Assembly (NCBI GenBank): GCA_905233325.1 | Contig: CAJODU010000004.1 | Coordinates: 1-22,468 of the forward strand | Origin: an uncultured Selenomonadaceae bacterium | GTDB lineage: Bacteria > Bacillota > Negativicutes > Selenomonadales > Selenomonadaceae | Direction: 5' to 3' | Length of the DNA: 22,468 bases | Shown here: positions 6,958-14,563 of the stretch, one piece after another | Position numbering within the stretch: position 1 is the stretch's first letter | Layout of the letters: every line of letters begins with the position of its first letter | The notes under the pieces: generated by a model | Databases searched by the model: none | What the model was told of the DNA's origin: nothing | What the model saw: the letters and a program-made list of their open reading frames with translations, nothing else | Position numbers and translations under genes: made by a program

Positions 6958-7824
6958 GTGATTAAATTATTTAAATGTTTGGCGGTGTTGATGATTTTCA
7001 GCATAGTTTCAACAATATCAATATCCGCCGAGGCAACAAAAAAAGTCGTTGCCGTTATGCCGATTGAAAGTCAATACGATGATACAGCCAGACAAGTTGC
7101 TGAGATTATGGAAACACAATTAACCCGCGCCCTGCATGACAGCAGCAATTATACGGTTGTGGAACGTAATCAGTTAAGCACGGCGATGAAAGAGATAGGC
7201 TTTCAAATGAGCGGAGCCGTCGATCCCAATCAGTCTATAAAGGTCGGCAAAATGCTGGGTGTCCAATACTCCGTTCTCAGTAAAGTCTCTGTGGCTGAAC
7301 TTGCTGACAACAAGGATAAAATCATTCTTGGCACTCTCCTCGGTTTGGGTATGGGGACAGGCACAGCTCCAAAAATGGATAAATTTGTCGCTAAGATTGC
7401 CATTGATATTAAATTTCTTGACAATGAGACCGGTGAAATTGTACTGATGACGCAGGTGAAAGGCGAAAAAGGCGGCGATTCTGCGGAATCAGTGTTGAAT
7501 GAGGCTTGCAAGATTGCGGCAGATGATTTTTTGAGTCAAATTCAAAAGAAAAATCCCTTCAGTGCTATGGTGTTGGAGGCCTATGGTGATGAAATTTATA
7601 TCGACGCCGGTTCTGACGCCGGTCTGCACGAAGGTGACATCTTAGAGATTTTCAAAGAAGATGCACCGATCAAGAATATGGAAGGAAAGATAATCGCCGT
7701 CAGATCAACCACTCTCGGCAAGATACAAGTCAAGAGTGTCTATCCTGAATATTCGATATGTCAAATTGTTTCGAGATCATCTTACGAAACTATCACACGC
7801 GGCGTGTCAGTGAGACGTATATAA
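6958..7824 (+). CDS. Exported CsgG-like/FlgT_C-like protein, paralogue 1
   Basis: This 288-residue protein has a signal peptide (residues 1 to about 26, probably cut after S-A-E-A). There is no lipobox, so it is probably periplasmic or outer-membrane associated. Residues about 28-120 match the CsgG-type pattern: V-V-A-V-M-P-I-E, then L-x-x-A-L-H-x-S-x-x-Y-T-V-V-E-R (V-V-E-R at 67-70), then S-G-A-V-D and G-K-M-L-G-V-x-Y. Residues about 135-200 are a beta-rich domain with N-E-T-G-E-I. The last about 85 residues, from N-P-F-S-A, look like the FlgT C-terminal barrel: G-D-E-I-Y-I-D-A-G, G-L-H-E-G-D, L-G-K-I-x-V and Y-S-I-C. GTG 6958 follows AAGGAGGAG (6943-6951). It is first of three tandem paralogues. 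Nothing shows the partner or substrate. Confidence 0.75.
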   Translation: MIKLFKCLAVLMIFSIVSTISISAEATKKVVAVMPIESQYDDTARQVAEIMETQLTRALHDSSNYTVVERNQLSTAMKEIGFQMSGAVDPNQSIKVGKMLGVQYSVLSKVSVAELADNKDKIILGTLLGLGMGTGTAPKMDKFVAKIAIDIKFLDNETGEIVLMTQVKGEKGGDSAESVLNEACKIAADDFLSQIQKKNPFSAMVLEAYGDEIYIDAGSDAGLHEGDILEIFKEDAPIKNMEGKIIAVRSTTLGKIQVKSVYPEYSICQIVSRSSYETITRGVSVRRI

Positions 7825-7848
7825 TATTTTTTACTCGGTGGTGAGAAA

Positions 7849-8859
7849 ATGTACAAATTAGTTAAAATATTTTCGCTGATGGCGGTTGTCTTTGCATTGT
7901 TCAGTATCGCCATTCCAAGCGAGGCAGCAAAGCAAAATGTGGCAATTATACCTCTCGACAACAATTCTGATACGGTTCAAACCAGCTCAGAATCAATAAT
8001 CTACAAGCTCGTCGCTGAAAATATGGGCAGTCAGCTTGTTGTTGCCTTTCACAATAGTGATGATTATGCTGTGGTCGATCGTGAAAAAGTAAATAAAACT
8101 CTCACCGAGATCGGAATACAAGCAGGTGGAGCAGTCGCACAGGAACAAGCCGAAACGATTGGCAAAAAACTCAATGCTCAATATAGTGTTGTCGGAAAAA
8201 TCCTCTCTGCAAAAGTTGTCGAAAACAAGGATCAAGCTGCTTTGCAAGCTATAAAGGAAATTGCGGAGAAGAAGTCCGCTGATGATGAAGGCGAAAGTGC
8301 AGAAGTCAAGGAGAATGAGGCAGAAGTCAAAATTGCCAAAAGTACACCGGCAGGAAATTTTGAGGGCAAGATCACCGTTGAACTTAAATTCCTCAACAAC
8401 GAGACCGGCGAGGTGGTATTCTTTGATGAAGTAAATAACACACAAGTTGGAACAAATGGTGCAAATGCCCTGCGCGCAGCTTGTAAGGCAGCGGCGGAAG
8501 ACTTCATCGCTCAAATTGCCAAAAAGGCTCCTCTTCAGACTGAAGTCAAAACAGAGGAACAATCTCCACCTTCAGAAAATACTTCAACAGATATATCGGT
8601 CATCTACGTTGAAGGTGATGTACTGTACATTGACAAAGGTAAAGATTCCGGCATTAAAGTAGGAGATATGTTTGTGATCTCCAAAAAGGCTGTTCCTATC
8701 ACTGATATGGACGGCAAAGTAATAACCGTGAGGACTTCGGAAATTGGTAAGGCGTTGGTGACGGAAGTCAATAAAAGTTATTCAATCTGCAAAATCATTG
8801 AGCGGAATGAGTCCGATTCAATAAAGCGCGGCTGTACAGCTAAAAAGACAGATGATTGA
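7849..8859 (+). CDS. Exported CsgG-like/FlgT_C-like protein, paralogue 2 (expanded)
   Basis: This 336-residue protein has a signal peptide (about 1-26, ending P-S-E-A-A) without a lipobox. It has the same order as its neighbours: CsgG-like V-A-I-I-P-L-D, Y-A-V-V-D-R in place of T-V-V-E-R, G-G-A-V and G-K-K-L-N-A-x-Y; a middle domain with N-E-T-G-E-V; and a FlgT_C-like end with G-D-V-L-Y-I-D-K-G, G-I-K-V-G-D, I-G-K-A-L-V and Y-S-I-C. It is longer because of two insertions. One is a Lys/Glu-rich, probably helical or disordered stretch (about residues 128-170). The other is a Ser/Pro/Glu/Thr-rich linker (about 230-250) before the last domain. The GGTGGTGAG ribosome site is at 7837-7845. It starts 24 bases after paralogue 1, consistent with one operon. 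Confidence 0.75.
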   Translation: MYKLVKIFSLMAVVFALFSIAIPSEAAKQNVAIIPLDNNSDTVQTSSESIIYKLVAENMGSQLVVAFHNSDDYAVVDREKVNKTLTEIGIQAGGAVAQEQAETIGKKLNAQYSVVGKILSAKVVENKDQAALQAIKEIAEKKSADDEGESAEVKENEAEVKIAKSTPAGNFEGKITVELKFLNNETGEVVFFDEVNNTQVGTNGANALRAACKAAAEDFIAQIAKKAPLQTEVKTEEQSPPSENTSTDISVIYVEGDVLYIDKGKDSGIKVGDMFVISKKAVPITDMDGKVITVRTSEIGKALVTEVNKSYSICKIIERNESDSIKRGCTAKKTDD

Positions 8860-8889
8860 TTCAAAGTCGATGGTTAAGGAAGTGGTATC

Positions 8890-9732
8890 ATGTCTAAAAT
8901 ATTAAAATGTTTGATTGCTCTGATTGTTGTTGTTGCGACTGTCGGAGCTGTTACTTGTGAGGCGTCCAAGCGCACTGTTGCCGTCTTGCCTGTCGAAAAT
9001 AAATCTAATGTAACCATTGATTATGATATTTCTTCAATAATGACTGAACAGTTGACGGTATCTCTGCATAATAGCGGCACTTATACTGTGGTGGAACGCT
9101 CGGAACTCGGACAAATTCTCAAAGAGGGCGGCTTTCAGCACAGTGGAGCGGTTGATACAAATACCGCAATAGAACTTGGACAGCTCGCAGGTGCAAAGTA
9201 TTCACTCATCACTACAATCACGATGGTTAAGGTAACCGAAAATCCCAAATATAAATATACCCCAAACATCAAGATAGTCAAAAAGGCTGTGGACAAGTAC
9301 AAGGGCAGAGTAGTTTTGACATTTCGTTTGATTGACAATGAGACCGGCAAAGATATTATAGTCAGTTCCGTTGATGCCTCCGAGACGGCCGACGATGAAC
9401 AAACCGCCCTTCATGATACCTGCGTAGAGGCCGCTCAAAAGGTACTTGAGGAGATACAAAAGCATCACCCGTTTACTGCCAAAATTCTTGAAGTGCAGGG
9501 TGACGTCCTCTATATAGATCAAGGGCTTGGTGCCGGTATTCGTGTCGGTGAGGTTTTTGAAATTGCAAGAGAGGATCGTCCCATAATCAAAGATGATGTA
9601 ATTGTGGCTATGACGCAAATTACTATCGGCAAGGCAAAGGTGACTGAAGTCAATGCCTCGTATTCCATTTGCAAAGTGCTCTCTACTACTGAGGCAGTCA
9701 AGAAGAATGATATATTAAAACGTGCTAAGTGA
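8890..9732 (+). CDS. Exported CsgG-like/FlgT_C-like protein, paralogue 3
   Basis: This 280-residue protein is the closest relative of paralogue 1 by eye. The signal peptide spans about residues 1-25. Cys23 lies near the cleavage site (A-V-T-C), but Thr before the cysteine makes a lipobox unlikely, so ordinary signal peptidase I cleavage after C-E-A is preferred. The CsgG-like part has V-A-V-L-P-V-E, Y-T-V-V-E-R (65-70), G-F-Q-H-S-G-A-V-D and L-G-Q-L-A-G-A-x-Y. The middle domain has D-N-E-T-G-K. The end shows G-D-V-L-Y-I-D-Q-G, G-I-R-V-G-E, I-G-K-A-K-V and Y-S-I-C. Upstream AAGGA lies within a 30-base gap after paralogue 2. The next gene's ATG follows 19 bases after its stop. Confidence 0.75.
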   Translation: MSKILKCLIALIVVVATVGAVTCEASKRTVAVLPVENKSNVTIDYDISSIMTEQLTVSLHNSGTYTVVERSELGQILKEGGFQHSGAVDTNTAIELGQLAGAKYSLITTITMVKVTENPKYKYTPNIKIVKKAVDKYKGRVVLTFRLIDNETGKDIIVSSVDASETADDEQTALHDTCVEAAQKVLEEIQKHHPFTAKILEVQGDVLYIDQGLGAGIRVGEVFEIAREDRPIIKDDVIVAMTQITIGKAKVTEVNASYSICKVLSTTEAVKKNDILKRAK

Positions 9733-9751
9733 TGAGAGTGAGGGGGATTTA

Positions 9752-10846
9752 ATGCGTAAGATATTTGCAATGGCGGTTGTGCTGCTGATACTGTTCACAG
9801 GATCAGCATTCGCCAAAAATGTTACAGTCACAGGGCAGGGTGCAACTGCCTCCGACGCTGAGAATGACGCCTTGAGAATGGCCGTTGAAAAGACTTTGGG
9901 CGTCTTGGTTGACTCTCAAACTCTTGTTCAGAATAGTATGGTTATCAATGATCAGATTTACACTCAATCGCGAGGTTTTATTACTAACTATGAAGTCACG
10001 GGCAGACAGCAGACCCCCTACGGCTGGCAAGTCACTATCAATGCAGATGTTGACGATAATCCCAACTCTAAGCTGATGAGTGAGCTTACCCGTCTCGGTA
10101 TCATTGATACAAGGCTGAGGAATCCCAGAATAGCCGTATATGTGCCGGAAAGCCATATACAATATCGTATTCCCGATCCTGCAGGTGAGACAGCGATTGT
10201 CAAGGCGTTGACGGAGGCGGGTTTTAGTAATGTCACTGAAGTCGGTTCCAGGCTTTCTGTCTCTAAGCCTATGAATATGAATACAGCTCAAATGACACAA
10301 GCGGCGAATCAACTCGGCGTTGACATTATGATTGTCGGAGAGGCTTTCAGTGAGGGATTGGGTGATGCCGCTCAATGGCTGCCGGGCAATCAGACTTCTA
10401 AAATGCAGTCCTGCCGTGCGAGGCTGGAGGCTAAGATGTTCATTGTCAAGACAGGGCAGATTATTGCCGCTGATGGCAAATACGGCTCTGCGATTGACAG
10501 TTCCGAATCACTCGCGGCAAAGAAGGCACTTGCCTCCGCCGGTCAGCAGATGGGTGAATACTTCATTGAGCAGCTTATGACTTTGGGATCAGGCAATCGT
10601 CAAAGTATGCAAGTTGTGGTTATAGGCTCAGACTTCACCAAAATCAACAGAGTACAGGCGGCACTCGCTCAAGTCCGCAATGTCAGCAATGTCAACCTTT
10701 CCAGTTATCAAGGCGGCAAGGGCGTCTTCACTATCAATTATTCCGGCTCGCCGCAAACTCTCTTCAATGAACTTCAAAGCATTGCAGATGTTGATTTGAC
10801 GCTAAAGTCGATTGATTATAATGTGTTAAATATTATCGTTCGTTAA
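9752..10846 (+). CDS. Exported FlgT_N/LPP20-like protein
   Basis: This 364-residue protein has a textbook signal peptide (1-21, cut at A-F-A before K). Residues about 24-125 match the FlgT N-terminal (LPP20-like) domain: V-T-G-x-G, A-x-x-D-A-E-x-D-A-L-R-x-A-V, G-V-L-V-D-S-x-T-x-V-x-N, then S-x-G-F-I-x-x-Y-E-V and G-W-Q-V-x-I-x-A-x-V. Residues about 130-285 form a second domain with I-A-V-Y-V-P-E and L-G-V-D-I-M-I-V-G-E-A, like TolB/CsgG-type modules. The last about 75 residues (I-N-R-V-Q-A-A-L to the end) look like a small alpha/beta domain. The ATG at 9752 is six bases after AGGGGG (9741-9746); an in-frame GTG at 9722 lies inside the previous gene and would disrupt the signal peptide. Together with the three upstream genes it supplies FlgT-like parts on separate chains. 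Confidence 0.75.
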   Translation: MRKIFAMAVVLLILFTGSAFAKNVTVTGQGATASDAENDALRMAVEKTLGVLVDSQTLVQNSMVINDQIYTQSRGFITNYEVTGRQQTPYGWQVTINADVDDNPNSKLMSELTRLGIIDTRLRNPRIAVYVPESHIQYRIPDPAGETAIVKALTEAGFSNVTEVGSRLSVSKPMNMNTAQMTQAANQLGVDIMIVGEAFSEGLGDAAQWLPGNQTSKMQSCRARLEAKMFIVKTGQIIAADGKYGSAIDSSESLAAKKALASAGQQMGEYFIEQLMTLGSGNRQSMQVVVIGSDFTKINRVQAALAQVRNVSNVNLSSYQGGKGVFTINYSGSPQTLFNELQSIADVDLTLKSIDYNVLNIIVR

Positions 10847-10876
10847 GTTTGTATTGATTGGTGAAGAGGGCTGAAT

Positions 10877-11848
10877 ATGCGTAAAACTATCGTGGATTTT
10901 TTAAAAAGCGGTAAAGATAAATTTGTCTCCGGCGAGGAGATTGCCAAAAAACTTGGCGTTTCCCGTGCTGCCGTCTGGAAACATATCCAGGAACTTCGCA
11001 AGACAGGCTATAAAATATCAAGCAGTGAGCATAACGGCTATCAGCTTCAAGAGGTGCCTGATCTTTTGATGCCCGCTGAAATACAAACTGAGCTTAAAAC
11101 CGAAATCATTGGAAAAAATATTTCCTATCATATCACGACTGATTCAACCAACCGCATAGCCAAGGAACTTGCCGGCGACGGTGCTGCTGACGGCACTGTT
11201 GTAATATCTGAAGAGCAAACCGGCGGCAAAGGTCGGCTTGGTCGTTCTTTTTTTTCGCCTAAATACAAGAGTATTCTGATGTCCATTATCCTCAAGCCTA
11301 AGTTTCTGCCTCACGACGCACCAAAATGTACATTGATGACTGCCGTTGCCGTTGCTAATGCTATGATTCGTTTTAACCTCAAACCTGCCATCAAGTGGCC
11401 TAATGATTTACTATTCAACGGTCGCAAGATTGTCGGTATTTTGACGGAGATCAGTGCCGAGATGAGCAGGATCAACTATATTGTGATTGGAATAGGAATC
11501 AATGTCAACATTGACCGTGAAGAGTTCCCTGACGATTTGCAGGATATTGCTGCCTCACTGTCGGAGATGAAGGGCGAGACGGTATCGCGTATTGATTTTC
11601 TAAAAGCTCTGCTTGAGGAATTTGATAAAATCTACATCGAGGCTTGCCACAACGGTTTTGATAATATATTAAATCAATGGCGAAAGTACAATATCACTCT
11701 CGGCAAAAAAATCAGAGTCCTTCCTGCCGGTGGTGATGAGGAATTTGCCGCAGTTGCTGAAGATATTGACTCCGAAGGTGCTTTAATTGTCAGGACAGAA
11801 AAAGGGCGAGAAAAAGTCTATGCCGGTGATGTGTCCATAAGAGGATAG
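10877..11848 (+). CDS. birA: Bifunctional biotin-protein ligase/repressor BirA
   Basis: This 323-residue cytoplasmic protein activates biotin with ATP and attaches it to acceptor lysines of biotin enzymes. Residues 1-60 are a winged helix-turn-helix (V-S-G-E-E-I-A-K-K-L-G-V-S-R-A-A-V-W-K-H), so it should also repress biotin genes. The ligase core has D-S-T-N (89-92), G-G-K-G-R-L-G-R (116-123), K-W-P-N-D (173-177) and R-K-I-V-G-I-L-T-E (from 183) with the conserved Lys184. The small C-terminal SH3-like domain follows, with Y-A-G-D-V-S near the end. GAAGAGGG upstream of ATG 10877 is the ribosome site. No palindromic BirA operator was seen in this window, so its target lies elsewhere. Confidence 0.95.
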   Translation: MRKTIVDFLKSGKDKFVSGEEIAKKLGVSRAAVWKHIQELRKTGYKISSSEHNGYQLQEVPDLLMPAEIQTELKTEIIGKNISYHITTDSTNRIAKELAGDGAADGTVVISEEQTGGKGRLGRSFFSPKYKSILMSIILKPKFLPHDAPKCTLMTAVAVANAMIRFNLKPAIKWPNDLLFNGRKIVGILTEISAEMSRINYIVIGIGINVNIDREEFPDDLQDIAASLSEMKGETVSRIDFLKALLEEFDKIYIEACHNGFDNILNQWRKYNITLGKKIRVLPAGGDEEFAAVAEDIDSEGALIVRTEKGREKVYAGDVSIRG

Positions 11849-11948
11849 AAAAAATATCACACAAAAAAAGGAATTAAGGAGCAGATAGCTAAATAAGAAC
11901 TATGAGTAATTAGCAAACTGATAATTCGTCTAAAAAGGCGGTGGTTTA

Positions 11949-12755
11949 ATGTTTAGCAAAATCGTCAGAGTAACACAGCTTGAGGAAGAACCTTTCGTCA
12001 TAAAATATTCTAATAATAATCAAAGTGGCAGCGACAGCAAAGAAGAAGAGGAAGAGTCCGGCTTCGATGAAGAGACACTCAACAATATGCTTGCTGAGAT
12101 TGCAGCGAAGGAGCAGCGTGCCATTCAAAAGCTCAAAGACGCCGATACGCAGTCAGAAATAGTTATTCAAGCGGCGAAGAATGAGGGCAAGCAAATTCTG
12201 GATAATGCCAGGGCTGAAGCGGACGAGATGAAAGTTCAAGCTGTCCAAAGTGGTCACGATGAAGGTTACAAGGACGGATACAAAGAAGGAATTAAAGCTG
12301 CAAAAAAGGAATTGGCAGATTCAATCAAGCAAGCAAATACCAAGGCGGAGAAAACTTTAAAAGATGCCAAAGAGGCAACGGCGGATTATTTCGTAAGATC
12401 AGAGCAGGACATTGCCAACATTGTAATGCTTGCCATTGAAAAGATACTTCCTCAACATTTCCTTGATGTGCCGCAGGTTGTCTTGCCGGTTGTTCGTGAG
12501 GCTATCAAGGTTGTTCGCGATCAGAAAGAAGTCAAAGTCCACGTCTGTCCCGACAGCTATGATATGGTGCTTATGGCAAGAGCTGAGTTTCAAGGTATGC
12601 TGACGGACGGCACTGCCATTCTTGAGGTTGTGTCCGATGAAAGTCTGCAACCTGGGGATTGTGTCATTGAGACGCCTAACGGCGGCGTTGATGCAAGATT
12701 GTTGACGCAAATTGAACTGATGAAAAATTCTATACAGAGTGTTCTTCCCAAATGA
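11949..12755 (+). CDS. fliH: FliH-like flagellar export ATPase regulator
   Basis: FliH binds and restrains the ATPase FliI at the cytoplasmic base of the flagellar type III export apparatus. Of 268 residues, 1-20 resemble the N-terminal S-K-I-V-x-x-x-Q of FliH. An acidic stretch (about 31-40) follows, then a long coiled coil (about 43-160). This carries glycines at 102, 106, 110 and 114, the G-x-x-x-G repeat typical of FliH. The C-terminal globular part ends with L-Q-P-G-D-C-V-I-E-T, G-G-V-D-A-R and Q-I, a strong FliH signature. No fliI, fliG or fliF gene is near; the stop overlaps the start of an ABC permease gene. V-ATPase subunit E is a remoter relative and fits less well. A GGCGGTGG ribosome site precedes the ATG. 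Confidence 0.8.
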   Translation: MFSKIVRVTQLEEEPFVIKYSNNNQSGSDSKEEEEESGFDEETLNNMLAEIAAKEQRAIQKLKDADTQSEIVIQAAKNEGKQILDNARAEADEMKVQAVQSGHDEGYKDGYKEGIKAAKKELADSIKQANTKAEKTLKDAKEATADYFVRSEQDIANIVMLAIEKILPQHFLDVPQVVLPVVREAIKVVRDQKEVKVHVCPDSYDMVLMARAEFQGMLTDGTAILEVVSDESLQPGDCVIETPNGGVDARLLTQIELMKNSIQSVLPK

Positions 12756-13765
12756 TGTTAAAAAAAATATATCTCCGTGCCTTTTTATTGGCAACATTTT
12801 TGATATTGAGTATGCTCCTTGCCATTGGTTTTGGCTCGGTCAACATTGAAAATAATATTGTCATCGAAGAGATTTTGAATTTTTTTCAAGGTAGTGAAGT
12901 AAATTCTTCAAATTCAATGATAATTTTTGATATACGCGTTCCTCGCATAATTTTTGCAGCAATCGCCGGAGCAATTCTCTCACTCACAGGTATGTTAATG
13001 CAGACTGTTTCTCAAAATTACCTTGCTGATCCTTATATTTTAGGTGTATCATCAGGTGCTGGAATGGGAGCGGTCTTCTGCATTATAACAGGCATTGCTC
13101 AATTTTTTGCACCCTATGGTGTTTATGTCGGTGCATTTCTCGGTGCAACACTGGCAACAATCATTGTAGTTCACATTGCAGGGACGAGCAACACGCCGAT
13201 TAAATTGGTTTTGATTGGAATGGGCATTTCTGCACTTTTCTCGGCTTTCACGATGTTAGAGATCTATGGCTCCAAGAATGAGGCGCAAGTCCGAAGTGCA
13301 ATGTTTTGGCTGATGGGCAGTTTCACAGGCATACAGTGGGCTATGGTGCCGATTGCGTTGACGGTGCTGATTGTGTTGATGTTATTTATATGGCTGTTTC
13401 GTCACGAATTGGATTTAATCTTGCTCGGCCGCGAAGAGGCTCAACATCTCGGATTATCAACAGAGCGTATGCAGCAAATGGTTGTTATAGTCTCCTCAAT
13501 GGCAATAGCCGTTATCGTCTCAATAGCAGGGATCATTGGATTTATTGGGCTTGTGATTCCTCATATAGCAAGATTCATTGGAGAGTCACGCCATTCTGTA
13601 ATGCTATGGTTCACAAGTCTAATCGGTGCAGTGGTAATGGTATGGGCTGATGTTATGGCAAGATCAATGTTCAGACCCGAAGAAGTCCCCATTGGAATAC
13701 TGACAGCCTGTTTGGGTGCACCGGTATTTATGCAAATAATCAATCGACAATATAAAGGCACTTAG
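12752..13765 (+). CDS. FecCD-family ABC importer permease
   Basis: This inner-membrane permease of the BtuC/FecCD/FhuB type has 337 residues and about nine or ten hydrophobic segments. Family marks are the early D-I-R-V-P-R-I, a G-x-x-M-Q-T-V-S-Q-N-Y-L-A-D-P-Y-I-L-G segment, the coupling region L-L-G-R-E-E-A-x-x-L-G, and a late segment G-L-V-I-P-H-I-A-R. Typical cargo in this family is iron-siderophore, heme or cobalamin; the sequence does not decide which. The start overlaps the fliH stop (ATG at 12752, a second ATG at 12755) with no separate ribosome site, suggesting coupling. The ATPase gene follows after two bases and the binding lipoprotein after that, so this is a complete importer. No cobalamin riboswitch or Fur-like box was recognised upstream. 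Confidence 0.9.
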   Translation: MMLKKIYLRAFLLATFLILSMLLAIGFGSVNIENNIVIEEILNFFQGSEVNSSNSMIIFDIRVPRIIFAAIAGAILSLTGMLMQTVSQNYLADPYILGVSSGAGMGAVFCIITGIAQFFAPYGVYVGAFLGATLATIIVVHIAGTSNTPIKLVLIGMGISALFSAFTMLEIYGSKNEAQVRSAMFWLMGSFTGIQWAMVPIALTVLIVLMLFIWLFRHELDLILLGREEAQHLGLSTERMQQMVVIVSSMAIAVIVSIAGIIGFIGLVIPHIARFIGESRHSVMLWFTSLIGAVVMVWADVMARSMFRPEEVPIGILTACLGAPVFMQIINRQYKGT

Positions 13766-13767
13766 TT

Positions 13768-14517
13768 ATGTGTATCATCGAAGTTAAAAATTTATCTTAT
13801 ACTATCAATCAAAAAACAATACTCAATAATGTAAATGCTCAATTCAAGGAGAATAGAATTACCGCGATAATCGGAGCGAACGGCAGCGGCAAGAGTACGT
13901 TGATGTCATTTCTCAGCAAAACCAGACCGAGTTCAAATGCAGTCTACTTTCGCGGTCAAGATATTAATGAAATATCCGCACAGGATTTTGCCTTTCAAGT
14001 TTCAGTCCTGCCTCAGCAACAGAAGATGATTGCTGATTTTCGCGTTGAAGATGTTGTCGTGATGGGACGCTTTCCGTATAAGAAAAAATTCCGAGATTAC
14101 ACTGACGAAGATTATAGAATTGCACATAAGGCAATGGAGCAAGTCGGTATTGAAAATATGGCTGATCGCCGCCTCAATAATATGTCCGGCGGAGAAATTC
14201 AGAGAGTATTGATTGCTAAAGCCCTGGCACAGGAGCCGGAATTAATCTTAATGGACGAACCCACAAATCACCTCGACGTAAAATATAAAGTTGCCTTAAT
14301 GAAAACCTTGCAAGAATATGGAAAAACTGTTATAGTTGTATTGCATGATTTATCACTTGCCATTCAATATTGTGATGATGTTGTAGTTATGGTCAAGGGC
14401 AATGTATTAACCCAAGGACAAGCTCAAAAAATTATGCAGACTGATTTACTGGAAGAGATATTTGGCGTGCCTTTTGTGAAATTTGAACACGAAGGGCGCG
14501 TATATATAAATTATTGA
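13768..14517 (+). CDS. FecE/BtuD-type ABC importer ATPase
   Basis: This cytoplasmic ATPase subunit has 249 residues. Walker A G-A-N-G-S-G-K-S-T begins at 36. The Q-loop region has L-P-Q-Q-Q (81-85). The signature M-S-G-G-E is at 139-143, Walker B L-I-L-M-D-E-P at 159-165, D-loop N-H-L-D at 167-170, and the switch His follows in V-L-H-D-L-S. It powers the neighbouring FecCD permease. It starts two bases after the permease stop without an obvious ribosome site, so it is probably translationally coupled. The lipoprotein gene begins 46 bases after its stop. The order permease-ATPase-binding protein is less common than binding protein first. Confidence 0.93.
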   Translation: MCIIEVKNLSYTINQKTILNNVNAQFKENRITAIIGANGSGKSTLMSFLSKTRPSSNAVYFRGQDINEISAQDFAFQVSVLPQQQKMIADFRVEDVVVMGRFPYKKKFRDYTDEDYRIAHKAMEQVGIENMADRRLNNMSGGEIQRVLIAKALAQEPELILMDEPTNHLDVKYKVALMKTLQEYGKTVIVVLHDLSLAIQYCDDVVVMVKGNVLTQGQAQKIMQTDLLEEIFGVPFVKFEHEGRVYINY

Positions 14518-14563
14518 AATGTATGAGCAGAGCAAAATCATTAAAACATTGGAGGCTTTTATC

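Noticed and set aside
7993..8562. 189-codon antisense frame within CsgG-like paralogue 2
   Set aside because: The sense frame has clear paralogues on either side and the antisense product shows no recognisable feature.
11890..11924. Possible sigma-28 flagellar promoter upstream of fliH (TAAA ... CTGATAA)
   Set aside because: The CTGATAA part resembles the -10, but the gap to TAAA is 23 bases, far from the usual 15, and no better -35 is at the right place.
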